From positions 16,122,001 to 16,186,000 of the forward strand of contig OU612075.1 of assembly GCA_914767715.1 (NCBI GenBank): DNA of 64,000 nucleotides, given 5' to 3'. A model generated the notes under the pieces. That model was given only the letters and a program-made list of their open reading frames with translations. It was not told the origin of the DNA and ran no database searches. The stretch is from Membranipora membranacea (Eukaryota > Bryozoa > Gymnolaemata > Cheilostomatida > Membraniporidae). Shown one piece after another: positions 14,685 through 28,520 of this stretch (position 1 is the first letter of the stretch; each line of letters opens with the position of its first letter). The position numbers and the translations under genes are program-made.

Positions 14685-16603
14685 ATGCTTGTATTCAAAG
14701 ATGCTATCTCTGGTGAGTACTCTCCACACTTTAAGCCTTTGAATGGAACTGTGGGATGGCCATATTATATTGATGTTCAGTCCATAATAGGGACTTGACT
14801 ACAGCCTCCTCAGAATTTTGTCTTCACCTTTGGCTGACCCTATTCTACCCCTTCCTCATTCAATAACAGTAGCCAATGTTGTTGGTCTGTTGGGTTAGTT
14901 GTTTCATGTTGATAATGAGCAGACCCAGAGATAGTCTAACCCACTGTTTGCTTCATTGACACACCCAGTCTGTGTATCTATCTAATCTATGCTATGTATC
15001 AAGTATTATTTATTTATCCTTTTAATTATTAAATATTTATTGGCATCATTTCATAGAATACAATTCTATTGCTTTAAGTTTTACATGAGTTAGGTGATTG
15101 ATATTGTGGGCTAATTGAGAAGGTACATATCAGAAAAATCAGGAATTAAACTGATCAACTCAGCAATCATGTTTTTCAATGCTTAGTAGTAATAAAACAG
15201 AAATTCCATGTATCTCTTGTTTCTCTGGTGAGGTCAGCTCATCATGCCTACATAATTTTTAGCAAAGCTGAATTAATATATGCATTTTTATTTTACAGGT
15301 GATGAGATGTTCACCGATTCCTGTAGGCTCATCAAGAAGAATGGGCTTATCGAGATCGAAGCAAAGATGACAAGCGAGAAATCTGATATTGATGACTCCT
15401 TGATCGGCGGTAACGCTAGTGCTGAGGAAGCAGCTGAAGCTGGTGACTCTAATGAAGTCAAAGGATTCGATGTTGCCATTCAAAACAGACTTGTGGAGAT
15501 GCCACCTTTTGACAAGAAAGGATATCTAGTAAGTTCCTAGAATTGTGATTCTGTCAACAATGTGACTTTTGTCTAACGTTGACCTGAAGCCGTAACACAT
15601 GGAAGCATTTGGGAGAACTGTCATTTGGTGTGCTATTAATATGTCAAGGATATGTTATTGGGTCACTTGAGTAGGACAGTGAATGATGACTCTTTTATTT
15701 TATAGGCATATGTTAAGGGATATCTTAAAGCCATCAAGAAAAAGATGGAGGAGGCTGGCAAATCTGCAGATGAGATCAAAGCCTTTGAGACCAACGCACA
15801 AACATACGTGAAGAGCGTACTTAAGGAAATAAAAAACATGCAGGTCTTCTGTGGTAAGTATGAATTTCTGTATTATAATTTTTCAATAAATAATACAGCC
15901 ACAGACTTTCATTAGGTCACTGTACCAACATAGCAGATTGCCTCGAAAATACCACATGTTGGTCTATGTACATTACGCAAGAACGTATTATGAGGTCAGA
16001 TTGATAACTGAATGCCTCAGATAGAAATTTTAGGCCTGTTTTGTCTCCACTGCTGAATATAATTTGTGTTGGATAGGCTTGTCTTGTACTGTGTCAACAT
16101 GAATCATTCTTGGTCGATGGTCTGGTCTGGTGATTCAACTTGTTTGACCCCTGGGAACAACGTGTTAATAAATGGTGTCGAGTGACATAGCGGTCTCCAT
16201 GTCAGCAAACCTGTATGATTCACTTATTGATCCAAATGAATCATTAAATTTTCCATTATCCATTTGAAATCTTGTTGGGATACCAGTAGCATTCTTTTAC
16301 TGTAATTGTACAATCTAATAAAACAGCTGATTTACACACCCTAGAGTTTGATATGATTCATGGAGATCATCAATATTGGTCAAGTTTTGCTTAGAAAATA
16401 GAAAAATTTGTCTATCCGAAACTCTTTGCTGTTACATGGAATGATTGACTTGAGATGTGATGAATATTTAAATACCTTATCTAACTCTTGTAGGTGAGTC
16501 AATGGACCCAGAAGGTATGCAGGTCCTAGTCGACTACAGAGAAGATGGAGCCACACCTTTCTTCACTTACTTTGAGGATGGATTAATCGAGGAGAAGCAA
16601 TAA
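14685..16603 (+). CDS. TPT1: translationally controlled tumour protein (TCTP)
   Basis: Four exons: 14685-14712, 15299-15528, 15706-15853, 16494-16603; 171 residues against 172 in human TPT1. It starts MLVFKDAISGDEMFTDS and contains both family signatures: IDDSLIGGNASAE near residues 48-60 and MQVLVDYREDGATPFF near the C-terminus, ending DGLIEEKQ. The central helical hairpin (AYVKGYLKAIKKKMEEAG) is intact. TCTP is an abundant cytosolic protein tied to growth control, calcium and tubulin binding and survival signalling. The candidate TOP leader 76 bases upstream suggests growth-dependent translation. All junctions are GT-AG and in phase. Confidence 0.96.
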
Positions 16604-18669
16604 AATCAACTTATAGTTAGGAAAATAATAATAATATATCGTCGCAACCGGAACATTAAAAATAATCATCGATTGCTGCCAAACTAACTTGTAAATCTAG
16701 GAAATTTTCAGCTTGCTTGCGCTTGCTACTGCTCCAGTTTTTACGCAAGATAAGAATAATAATACTTACACATTCATTATTATGGCTAGCTTAAATTAAA
16801 AATGGAATTTTCTCTCTGTTTTTATGAAAGTTTTACACTTTACCTGCCATTATTCTCAGTTTGTAATTTATTTATTGTCTGAAGTTTGCGCCATTATATG
16901 GTGCCAGGAGGAATCGATCTAGGACAAATTGAGGTGCAATGGCGCATTGACCGAAAGGTTATTTTTTGTTATCAGTTATCAATTTTGTTAACTGAATAAA
17001 CAAGTCCACCCAAAAATTGTACATTAGCGATATCATTGTTAATCGCTGTCATAAACATGATTTAATTACAATAAGTGAATTTTACTCCTGCGACACAATG
17101 TTGAATGTGTATAGTATATGTGGAGCTACCTCTCGCATAGGCAGATTGTGATAATAGTGTGAAGTCATGAGTTGGGAAGATGACTAGCACTGGGGAGTAA
17201 GCTTCCTGCTAGCACAAAATCCATGTTGCCTGCTCCCGCTGATAGGTAACTACTGCATATTAGGTACTGCTGATTTCAGATTTTTGTTTTACTACTCAAC
17301 AAACTCCCTGCGTTCACACTTACAACTGGGTATTCAGGCCAACAATTGGGCGTTGTCTGTATTATGGGTTGTTTAGGTTATTGCTTCTGTGGTTTTACCT
17401 ACTCGTGTATCACTATTGTGCATTTCTGGGTAGACCCAAGCGTTCTGGGTTTGTTTGGCTGATGTGTCATGAATTGTTGTTGTGTGGAGTTGTCAACACA
17501 CCCAACCTGGGTAGCTAACTCCGAATTGATGGACTGAATCCCAGTCGTAACTGGGTTGGTTAAAAATCCCACTTGGTTAGTCACTCACCACATCGTGGCG
17601 AAAAGTAGTGTGCCTAAGGGCGAGGCTGCAATGACTGCTCCAATTTGCTCTCAGTTTGTAGGCAGGGTAGTGATGTGTTTCGTTCTGTTATATGCCGTGT
17701 GGGTCATACAAGGCTATTACTATGATCGTTTAAATGAATTATTCTCCAGCAATGTCAGTGAAATATTTACTCTGTATACACAATAGGTGTATCTTTACAA
17801 ACTTTAGACTGGTAAATAATGGTCTCTGTATGTAGACCTCACTCATGATGATGCAATATTATTGGTTTCCGTAAATACCATAGGGATTACTTCTGTGTAT
17901 GACTCAAAGAAATGGTACAGGAAGCTGATAAATATTATCTGTATTGCTGACTGAAATTCAAAAATATATCTCAATTACAGAAGGCAGCCTTATTCCGGTG
18001 CGGCTCATCTTATCATAGTAGGAAATGGGAAGACATTTTGTGTCTTTAAGTGTCATAAAAATCTTTTTTTTTTCAATAAAAAAAAATTTGATATCATAAA
18101 TGCGACTAACAAACAATAAAAATATACATTGTAATGAAATGGAAGTTATGAGATGAAGGAATAAAAACTCTGTTCTATGGAGAGCTGTAATAATATGCAC
18201 AGGTGACAAGACATTTGGGTTGGTTGGCATTGCGAGAATTTGGACTAATTTTTAAAAACAGAATAAGGAGTTATCCTACAATGGTTGACCTGGATAGGTC
18301 ATTGTCAAAACTTTTTCTTCTAAACATGGGCTCTAGGTAATATAGTTTAGTTTAAGTGCTCAAATTTTGTCTAGACCACTACCATCAACCTGTACCAAAG
18401 TTTGAGAACTTTGACAATATATATGATAAATTTAAAGATATGGTTATATAATATATCTTTTTGTGTAACTATCATAAATTGGAGTTCAGTTGGACATAAC
18501 CGAAACTCATTCCAACCTTGGACTGCCTTCAGTTGACCTTTTGGCCATCAGTACAGTCACGCCTGACACATCAGAGTCTTGGTTATAACGCCGCATACCA
18601 TTGCACAATTCTAACCACTGAAACACAATACAGTGCACTCTCATTCTAAGTACACCTGATTAATGCTGA
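16604..18669. other. TCTP 3' region and convergent intergenic space
   Basis: A likely TCTP poly(A) signal AATAAA is at 16995-17000. The rest is AT-rich without a supported gene. At 18348 there is TAGTTTAAGTGCTCAAA, the same 17 bases that begin the hairpin element at 27442, with a decayed right side (about 18348-18410). TCTP and the arrestin-like gene converge on this space. Confidence 0.5.
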
Positions 18670-21600
18670 CTACACTTTCCCGCTGATGACGTCTTCATAC
18701 GAAGGAAGGAGTACATTCTCATTGTCTTCATCGCTGTCGTCGGGAGCTGAGGGCTCCACAGGGACTGAGGACAGAGCGTCGTCTAGTGACGGGTACAAGT
18801 TGTTCACTGACAGGTCGCTGACATTCAAATCGTTCCCACTGCCACCTCCTGTTAAAATAATATCAAAATGTGATGTGATCAAACTTAAGGTTATCAAAGC
18901 TAGAGTTCCTTGTTGATAGCAAACATGTAAACAACTAAAACAATAAAGTTTATATTGTACTTTGGAGTCGTGTTTCTTCAAATAAAACCCGGTGTACACC
19001 ACCTCACACTGAATGATGATGATCACAACATGGGTCATAGATCATTTATGTTACGGAGTATCACAGGATTTCCATGAGCAATGACAAGCATTTCCATATA
19101 ACATGGTCCATCAAATAGTATATATTGTGAACATGACATTAATACTTTCCATTCATCATAAAAACAATAACTTTTCATTTCTGGGCAATGAGTAGTCATG
19201 GAATAAAAGAAATCAGCGATATCTGGATTTTTAACATCAGGCCCTAGGTAGATCCATGCTGTTTAGTCAATGTGACCTTGTGATGTGTCTGAGATGCTGG
19301 AATCGGCGTGATGGAAAACTACTACATTTTGCTATTTGGAGTGGCAGTGATCCCACTGATCAGTCGCTGGAAGAGGAAGAGCAACTCCAAATTAAGGTAT
19401 ATCGGATCCAAATTGAATAGCTTACCTGCTGCTTCGATGGCAAACTCAGGATATGATTGGTCAGGTGCTTGTGTAGCGTAACTCTCTGGGTACTGAGCCA
19501 GGCTGCGTGGAGGGGCTATAGTTATCGAGAAGGTTACTGATTTAGCTTTACTGTCACTAAGTGTTCCCTGTGTGACAAAGGACACCTGCAACCAAAAAAG
19601 TCGAAAGTCACACGCTTTCAATTCAAGTGAGTGTTATGGGTACAATGTAACAATACAATAGCTGTTATGTTCTTTTACCAAAAAACGACCATTATTATGT
19701 GTGATTTCCTCATCCTTTACAACAATGTCAAGATGCTAATGTTTGTGTAAACATTAAAAATAGGCAGTAAAGTCAACATTGACAACAAATAAGTCTTATG
19801 ATTATGAGGTAAGGTAGATTGAGTTTAAAAAAACTATACTACCCTTCAAATTATTTGTAGTTTAGTAGGGTCAACATTACCTGGGTTGATAGTAGTAGCA
19901 TTTCATCATCAACCGAGCATGGGAATTTGGTTGATAATGAAATACCACTACTATCAACTCAGGCAATGCTTGAGAACAAAAACTACATATTTGACTATTC
20001 GTTGGATTTGTGATTGATCGGCACAAACATCTTTGTTACATGGTTGAACTTACATGTGCGAGATACTCGATGTCTATGAGGTCATGTTTAGTGGTTGGCT
20101 CCATAAGATGAAGAGGAACGCTGACTTCAAACTCCTCATTTGACGAACGCTTGTTGACTTTGAAGAATTTACTCCATCTATCAGTCACCACCGTGACGTG
20201 ATTCTTTGTCTTATTGATGGAGATTAGACCAAAATTTAAAGCACCGTGCCCAACTATCGTCTACAAACATAAGAAAGGTAGATTGAAAGAAAGAAGCCAA
20301 CTACTTCTCATTGTGTTCACCATAGAGCTATTATATGGTTATATGGTTAGAGCGCTTGCTATTCGCTGCCAGGCAATTGATGCCGCAGGTGTTGTGGGTT
20401 CGAATCCCATTGGGGGAGCTTTCAAGGTTGATTGTTGCAGGCCCAGCACCCTCAGGTGTATACCCCTTCTTGTGCTCTATGGTGTTCACTTACACTATAA
20501 TAGAGTCTGGATTAGACACAAAAGAACTTTTAATATAATCTACAGTCTAATAGGACTTTATGTACACTTGCAGCTGCCTGTTTGGGTGTTTATGCCAAGA
20601 ACTAGATGGGTGTGTCTTAGTAGTGGCTTCAAAAGTCTATATAAATATTTATGTTGGCTGCATGGATTGGGAAGTAACAAGTGAATTATATGAAACAATA
20701 ACAATTCTGATATCATTATAAATTGAGTCACTAAATTTAACAGTTGCTTGACAAATATCAACATCCAGATCTATCTAGATAAGACTCATAATTTCACTAG
20801 TTCACTTTTGAGATGAGTATGTTATAGTTTATACAGCATTCACTTACTCTGACTACCCTCAAGCCGACTTTGACTCTTTTACTTGTGTTTGAAGGGTTCT
20901 CTACTCGTCCCGACACCACTAAACTGTCGCCAAGGTAGAACCCAGTCTTTGGTAAGGTGACAAGCGCATTCATCCCATTAAACTGTGCAACTTTTTCCGA
21001 GTATTCCTGCAATTGAAAGTTTAAGTCCAAGTTAACAATAGAGAGAAGCAGGAAAAAAGGCTCAAAAATTATCAGCATAAGTAAAAAGATAAGATCATCT
21101 TATGGTTGATAAAGCTTCTTTTACAAATAAGATTTTCAACAAGAGGAGGAAACTTTTACGGTTGCAACACCAAGATCAGTGCGGTACCACACTATCTCCT
21201 ATGAGTTTGGGCAATATGTATATTATAACTAAGATGATAAGGATAACAAATGATCAAAACTGATAACACAGCCATATGGGTGAATATCTGGACCTGAAAA
21301 GATGTGTAACTATCCCCTGATCAACCTACTCATCTGATCACTGAGCGAATTCAAGTTTTGATATCTCGTTTGACTTGGAATACCTACTTCCTGTTGTCAT
21401 TTTAACTAGAGCATCTTATATGCCGGTGTACTCAGGGAGTTTAGGATATAAACTCCCTGGTGTAATTGATGGGATTTTTAGATGTGGCCTTCTTATTGTT
21501 GAGAGTTGGTTTCTGGTTGCTAATTAAGTTGTTTGAAATTTTGTTATATACCTTTTAGCAACGACTTTGACAATTTATAATCTTTGCTTTTAGTCAGAAA

Positions 21601-24600
21601 TACGATATATCTGAGTGTTTGATTGAAATATGTTAGCTTCTAAATGAAGTTGCATATGATCAACTGGATTTGATAAGTTCAATATATTAAGACTTGAAGA
21701 CACTATACTACTAATTGAGTCATAATTGGTGTTCTAACTCATTTTTATATGAGGTAAGTGACCGCAGATTTTGTATGATCGACTCACTTGTCCCATAGAC
21801 ACTTGGTCGTATATACTCTGTGATATACTGTGTACAATGAAGGGTCTGTGTATCACAACGTCATCTGATGGCTGCTTCCGAACCAGCATCGCCACACATC
21901 TAAAACAAAACAATGCAGAATATATAATTCATCTAACGATACAGCAGCACATTTAGATTGAATGGAATCCTGGTGGCCAAAAGTCTATTTCTTGAAATTA
22001 AATTAATCATGCAGGCATAAAAAAAGTCCAAGCCTTAAAACATCCTAAAATAACTTATCATGATTTTCCAATTTCGATAACAATAAGTTTTTGAAAATAT
22101 AAGATAGTACACACTGGCAGGACATGACGGCGCAGAGTTAGGGGATTCAGACTATGGCAGGACAACCTGTCAAAGCCAGATAAAACGGCACTAGTTGAGA
22201 TGAGGGCACTAAAAATAAGGATGGGGCAGTCCCCACATATACTGGAACACTGCTGTGTTGTATTTATCTATATAACTACACAATTCCCTGGACTTTTTCA
22301 TTTATAAAGCATTTTCCCGTCAATAATATCCCTCTTCGGGTACTTTTTCAGGAGAGAAAAACCTAATGTTTGAACCGAAACCTTGCAGGACAGGACAAAT
22401 TTCCACCAACTACGATTCCAGAATATAACCCCTTGTACTAGATAGGATTACACCATCACACCCATGTGACTTCCAGTGTGTATATACGGTCACGGGTCAC
22501 GGGACTAATTATAGCTCTGAACTCTTTGACTCAGAAATTAATTCAATAATAAAGAGTCTCTGATGTGAGTAGTATCCTCAATGATTCAGGATCAGGATGG
22601 GTGGACACAGTATGTGTTGCATGCTGGCTAGTAACTTAACATGATGTATCATTTTTACTTTCCACGATGATCCCATCTATGTTAATAAATGCTGTGTCAT
22701 ATTGTAAGGGCTCTAACTACTGTCAGAAGAATAATCGTCACGTCATCATTAATGACTTAGAGAAAATAATTATATATCAGCTTCAGTAGCTGTAACAAAT
22801 GGGGGACAGGAGCTGACACTATTGCCGAGAACTTTTGAAAATCTGAAGGCGTCTCATCTTGGTATAAAAGACCAATAGCTAGGATACATATCTCCAAGCC
22901 GAAATAGTGTTCACAAACACTACATCAAAGTTCGTCGGGCAAAAATACTTTAATTCAGGAGACAATGTAATATAGATCTAGGTTATCTACAGATCTCTAT
23001 ACTACACATATCATGCAATCATGGAAACTACTCATAGATACATGTGATTAAAGCGGAATTTTAATTAGGTAATGTGTATTTGTTACAAAGTGAATTTAAA
23101 TATCGATGTTTATCCCCTGCAGGTGCAGGCTACACTAACAAGGAGAGGGAGTGTATCTAGGGAGAGTGATTTGTATACTGCGACTTACTTGTAGTTGGCT
23201 TTGAGTAGCTGATTTCTAAATATAGTTGTCGGTAAATCCTCGGGGAGTTCGATGCTGAATGGGTAGTGATAGCTTCCTATGGCCATCTTTACTGGAGATT
23301 TTCTTCCTTTTTCTAAAAATAACCACAGAATTCGCACAATAATAAACTCGGTTTTTGCCATGCTCAAAATGGTAAGAAAAAGATAGAAAGTTCACTTTAG
23401 ACGTGATAAAATACTCAAACAGGGTTTAATGGAACTGCCAGCTTAAAAACTAATCCAGATTGGTCTTGAGGGAGATCGAAAAATTGTCAGCAGAAAAATA
23501 TCAGAACAAGGAATGAATGTAACCTTTTGTGAGTTTGACAGTGGTTGTGGGTCATAAAAACATCTCATCATAGTATCAGATGTTGATGTTGACAAAATGT
23601 TACTCATCTTTGTGTCACATGCAGCATATAACAAACAAAGTTATAGTATCTACTCCTTTGTCACTATGAGGTGCAGTTTGTTACACCACAAGCTCACCGT
23701 GGTACCAGTATCACTAGTTCGGAGTCTTTTAAGAGTGCTTATGCTACCCTTGTCACGCAGCCCAAACAAAAATTGCCTACATGACAAGGCTACACCTAAC
23801 CTATTTTGCTGACGCTAATGATGGTTGCGAGGTGTTAATATCACCCGCTATAACATGTATGTTTGGCCACTCAAGCTAAGTTTAAGCAGACTTACCTTGC
23901 CCGAAAAGTATCTGATTACTGGTAAGGACGAGTTTTTTAGTATCAGCTACTCTCACAAATCCTTCACATATTATCCTCAGTCCTACAAAACATAATAATA
24001 TATATCAGGGTGTTAATTTATTCCAAATCGAAAGTGAAATGGCTTGGCGTGCCGTGTTACGCCGTTTTACACATGGACAGTTGCGTGGCACTTATTAGGG
24101 CTTGGCTGATGTAGACGATATACCATGGAAGTTTCAATCAGACAATCGTTATATGCTTTCTGGCATACTACAAAGTGCATTATATTACCGGAGGTAAGGG
24201 TGTCTAGGACTATAACCTATTGGTTTACTCCTGGTAACCAGCCATTCCCCATACCATTAGTACCCTTGTTATCCAATACCGACAAGAAACTAAAAATATT
24301 TCAATTAATTTCCTTTCACCTAACCTAACCATTTCCTAACACCTCATAGCAACTCTGGCCATGATTTATAACTGGACCGGAGAGAAGCTGTAGGACCTTA
24401 ATAGAGTAGAGTGTAAGTTTAACTTACGGACGACACTGACTGGTTTTATTATATTTAGACTGAGTACTCCTGTCAGAGTTGTACCGGAGAGAAATAATCC
24501 GGGCTGTGACGTCGAGTCATTCTCAAACTGGATATCAAATGATCGAACCTGAAAATAAAATACAACAATATAAGAATCATAAGACAATGTGCCGTGTGTC

Positions 24601-25679
24601 TAACCTGATGAGCTGTGACTAGACTAAAATTGATACCTTTACATCAAGGATGTAGAGGTATTTTTGGAGTGTTGGAATTTGCCGACTTTGGGCAGTCAAC
24701 ATTACCAAAGATACAAAATACCTGTTGCCACTACCATTGCCAGCTTTACTAGCAAACATAGAAATAATAAGGGTTATGCTAGTATGTGACAGAAACTATC
24801 AAAGAGAAGAGTATGTAAAAATACACGTTATGTCTGGTAAAAGCATCATATCGCTGAACTGCTATTCACTAATTAATTTGTTTTTTGTTTGTATTGGCTG
24901 ACCTGATGTGAACTTAAATTAAAAGTTTGGCTCTGATGTACAAGAGCACTTTTGTCAATTCTGCATTTACACTGCAGACTATTCCATCAGATTTTGCTTT
25001 TATATAAGCTATCATGGAAGCAACTAAAAATCTTAATTGTGTGACAATATCACAAACGCTGATTTTTGGTCGGTTACAATGAACATTTATATAAAAGCAA
25101 AATCTGATGGGAAAATCTGACGGAAAAATCTGCAACGTAAATGCAGCTTTACAGTGTCATCACATGATTTTCTGACTTGCCAACCGGCAAGTTTTCATGT
25201 GGTTATGAAATTGACAAGAGAAAAGTACTAAGAGCTTGAGTATAAAGAGTGTCATCATGTTGCAAGGTCATAACTGACATCAATAAAAATGCTGGTGTTT
25301 ATGAATTTTTTACTAGTTTTCCTTCTCAACAGATAAATCAATTTAAAAAACAATTAATAATTTTCCTCAGCAATTGTCCTGACCACTGCAAGAGTACATC
25401 AGCAGAGCACCCAATTCAGCTGGGTCTGAGGGAAGGGAATCCTCCAACAACTTTCAGGCAACGCTACAATATGTAGTCTAGGTTTTGGGACAGTGAAGCA
25501 AACGCTGAGAAGAGTTTGCTCGACATAGCCCGATTGTTTTATTAGAGAATATATACTAGAGCCATAGACTTAATAATAAGTCTATGACTAGAGCTTACAC
25601 ATACCTTTGGTAGGAGAGTTCCTTTCTGTACAGAACTCCTGGTGGGAGTCCGACGAGCTGGACTACCACTACCACTCAT
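18670..25679 (-). CDS. arrestin domain-containing protein (alpha-arrestin, ARRDC type)
   Basis: Nine exons in transcript order: 25605-25679, 24428-24548, 23896-23982, 23189-23312, 21788-21899, 20848-21006, 20054-20260, 19426-19585, 18670-18848; 407 residues, all junctions GT-AG and in phase. It opens MSGSGSPARRTPTR. The arrestin N-domain follows (VRSFDIQFENDS, FLSGTTLTGVLSLN, LRIICEGFVRV, SYHYPFSIELPEDLPTT), then the C-domain (PKTGFYLGDSLVVSGRVENP, GLISINKTKNHV, IDIEYLAHV). The tail is acidic (SDEDNENV) and ends LPSYEDVISGKV; LPSY is an LPxY/PPxY-like site of the kind bound by NEDD4-family WW domains. Alpha-arrestins act as adaptors that bring such ubiquitin ligases to membrane cargo. I cannot assign it to a numbered vertebrate ARRDC. 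Confidence 0.88.
20333..20440 (+). repeat. tRNA-derived SINE head
   Basis: ATGGTTAGAGCGCTTG resembles an A-box. GGTTCGAATCC at 20397-20407 is an exact match to the pol III B-box consensus, inside the T-arm TGGGTTCGAATCCCA. The 3' acceptor TTGGGGGA has no complement at the 5' side, so this is not a working tRNA. It lies antisense in intron 6 of the arrestin-like gene; its 3' end was not defined. Confidence 0.55.
21433..21459. repeat. small perfect hairpin
   Basis: CAGGGAGTTTA, a five-base spacer, then TAAACTCCCTG, in intron 5 of the arrestin-like gene. ACTCCCTG also occurs in the hairpin at 26505-26614. Confidence 0.5.
24961..25146. repeat. fold-back MITE in arrestin-like intron 1
   Basis: The ends CTGCATTTACACTGCAGA and TCTGCAACGTAAATGCAG are inverted. 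Inside them is a longer inverted block (CCATCAGATTTTGCTTTTAT and ATAAAAGCAAAATCTGATGG). The total is about 186 bp. No clear target duplication was seen. Confidence 0.65.
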
Positions 25680-26495
25680 TGTAAAGTATAAAAGTTTGGC
25701 ACAATTGTTAAGTCTTCCAGTGGATGGAGTAGAACTTCAAGGGGCATCAGCTAGATGAGTTCTGTGAGGAAAAAACGAGTGTATGTTTATAGGGTGTAAG
25801 TGCATACATTATGGCTGCGAGTTGTTCAACACAAACATTAACCTAACATCATGTTCTTGCTCAGTAAATAATCATAAATGACATCAGCTATGATTTAGTT
25901 ATCTCCAATCAAATAATAATCAATACCATAGAATAAGGCTCAGGTTGATAACAAGAGCATCACCAACATTAACCAACATATCAGCATCACAATTGCTGCC
26001 CAGCATTAATAGATACATAGTAGGGTAGGTAGATAATACTCTTATCTAGGCAAGTCATAAACAAATAGGGAATTAGATACTTTCCCCACTCCCTACCACT
26101 GCTGTCTGTCAGCCACAAACAGTAGTGAGCTGGTAACAACTACCTGTAATGACTACCTGAGATAATCAATTCCAATTATATACAACTCAACCTAAGATTG
26201 ACACTGAGTGAGTATTGATATATGAGCATTCCTCTACAAGGAAATAAAATCTTATTGCTAAAAGTGCTTTGCTGTTGTATCAGATTATCATCACCCAGTC
26301 TTACACTGTGGAGATAAGAAGCTCATGCTAACTGTAGCTGTGGATTTGATAGGGTTATTTTTAAGTGCTACATAGGTCTGTAGTTCAGTAGGTCGTTTCT
26401 AGGATTTTGTTTCTCTGCGTTATCAAGTCCAATGGAGCACCGAACGAAAAACTTGAAGCTAACAGTCTGATAGTGAAGGGCAATAGTTCAAGAGT

Positions 26496-26623
26496 GCTCA
26501 AACGTAGTCTAAGTTCTCAGACTCCCAGGCGCAGGGAGTTACTTGCGCAAGCTATAAAACTTGATAGCTTGCGCAAGTAACTCCCTGCGCCTTGGAGTCT
26601 GAGCACTTAGACTAGCTCAAACG
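26496..26623. mobile_element. 110-bp hairpin element with 9-bp target duplication
   Basis: The element 26505-26614 consists of two 51-nt arms (few mismatches) around an 8-nt loop. It starts TAGTCTAAG and ends CTTAGACTA. GCTCAAACG flanks it exactly on both sides (26496-26504 and 26615-26623). Nine-base duplications are typical of Mutator-like insertion. Confidence 0.8.
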
Positions 26624-27432
26624 CAGCCATTTGTCTTTTTCAATCTCAACCCCACCAACATAGGAATGTGGTTGATGCTGGGCTATGTTTGAGCATTCCA
26701 ACTAAATGTACTCATATACACACTCATTCCCCATCAAGCATTTTGATCAATGCTTATTAATAATAGGGCAAAATAACCTTGGCATAAATGGGATAAATTA
26801 ATCTTGCTTGATGTACTGAACCTAACCAACTTTGACACTGGCTCCGTTACTATGAGCCAACCTGGCAACGGAGAAGAACTCACTACATCTCATGTTGCGC
26901 TAGTTAATTCTGTCTCACCTGGCCAATATATATATTACAATGAACCCAAAATGCCAAATGTCTAGCATGTCAAGAGATATCTTTGAATGTATTGGCAGGT
27001 TTTATCACCATCGATAAACTCATGTAGCCAAAGTATTGATAGATAAATCAAATTAGCATCGAGCTTACTCATTCGACCTGACCCTTTCAGGCAATATTTC
27101 TAATACAGTAGGAGTGACACAGTAGTTGCCGTGTGAAATAAGGAAAACAATATTTTCTATAGCCTTCCGCGGTCTCCCATTTCAACACCTTCACGTCTGA
27201 CACATACTAGGCAAGCAAGCCCTATCTGTGTTTTGAAATGATATTGAACCATTTCTGTCAGTAGAACGCTAACTTATTGCTGCTATAAAATCAATCCAAT
27301 GAGTACAATTATTGGAGCTGGCCATGATATAACATGATTATGTACCTATGATGAGCTATATGAATCTAATCATACAGCCTAATGTCCAGGATATACCTGG
27401 CAGCATGTAGCTTACAGCTTGATAGTATATCC

Positions 27433-27560
27433 GGTCAATACTAGTTTAAGTGCTCAAACGGTGCAAGATGCTGGTAGAGGCATTTCATTATCAAGTGGTT
27501 GATAATGAAATGCCTCTACCAGCATCTTGTACCGTTTGAGCACTTAAACTAGGTCAATAC
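27433..27560. mobile_element. 110-bp hairpin element with 9-bp target duplication, second copy type
   Basis: The element 27442-27551 starts TAGTTTAAGTGC and ends GCACTTAAACTA. Its arms of about 52 nt differ at one position and the loop is 6 nt. GGTCAATAC flanks it exactly on both sides (27433-27441 and 27552-27560). It has the same length and design as the element at 26505-26614 but a different interior. Confidence 0.82.
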
Positions 27561-27755
27561 TAATACATCACAACGGGTACAACTATGTCAAGGTTTTCAA
27601 CACTTCATAACTCTTTTTATAGATGTTATGCTGTCTTACGCGATAGTATGGTATGATGCAATCGACAGGATCCTATGTAGATCATGTTAGGTCCATTTGC
27701 CTGCATTCGAGTTGCGCCGCAGCGGCTTGACCAGTTGAGGAGAGCGAATGCAGGC

Positions 27756-27791
27756 ATCCTTTGAGGTGTGTAGATCCTTTGAGGTGTGTAG
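27756..27791. repeat. 18-bp tandem duplication
   Basis: ATCCTTTGAGGTGTGTAG occurs twice, head to tail. Confidence 0.85.
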
Positions 27792-28520
27792 ACTGTGTTT
27801 GGCAGACTGTGATGACGCTGAAAGTAATAAATAACTAACACCCTATTCACCTTATAAGTCAATCATAGTCCTACAGTCTTCACAGAGTTGTATGTGCTCA
27901 ACCCAAGTTTACGAATTGACTGCCGAACTGAGCAAATGCCCATACTAATTGAATGCACTCACTAACCTTTATATATTTACCATGAGTTCTGCCAGCTCAT
28001 ATACGTTAGATATAGATCCTTGATATGTAGCCGAGCCTCAATCTGCCAGAAGCTTTTGTGCCTGTCACGATCCTCACTAGGGTCAACTTCCTTTAATTAA
28101 GAGCTGTAATATATAGACTGCTTATCCTGCTACTGTAGGGCAATGTGATTTCTTAACCTGCCAGAGGAAGAATGCAGACTGAGTCATTCATTTGCACCAC
28201 TCACGTGAATAAATAGACATGACAAAGCAAATCATGAACTCTTATTGTGTTGAGTAGGGCATGGCCTGCAATAATCGTTATGATGATGTAGGCTATTACT
28301 GTATAATGATTGATGGGCGTGCTAAGATTAGCTGAAGCCATGTCAATTTCTGTTCAGTACCGGAATAATATGAAATAACACGAAAAGAACACCCTTCCAA
28401 CTACTGACTTCTATAGAGAATTGCTTTTCAATTCAACTTACATTTCTGGCAAATGAGTCATAGTTTTACATATTATACAGCTCTGTGAAAAATGTATATG
28501 TCTTTGATTTATGATCTATT

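Noticed and set aside
20333-20440. A tRNA gene on the plus strand
   Set aside because: The B-box and T-arm are perfect, but the 5' side does not pair with the 3' acceptor TTGGGGGA. It fits a SINE head better.
26505-27551. microRNA precursors
   Set aside because: The arms are almost perfectly paired to their outer ends, and exact 9-bp direct repeats lie outside, which fits insertion elements rather than processed hairpins.
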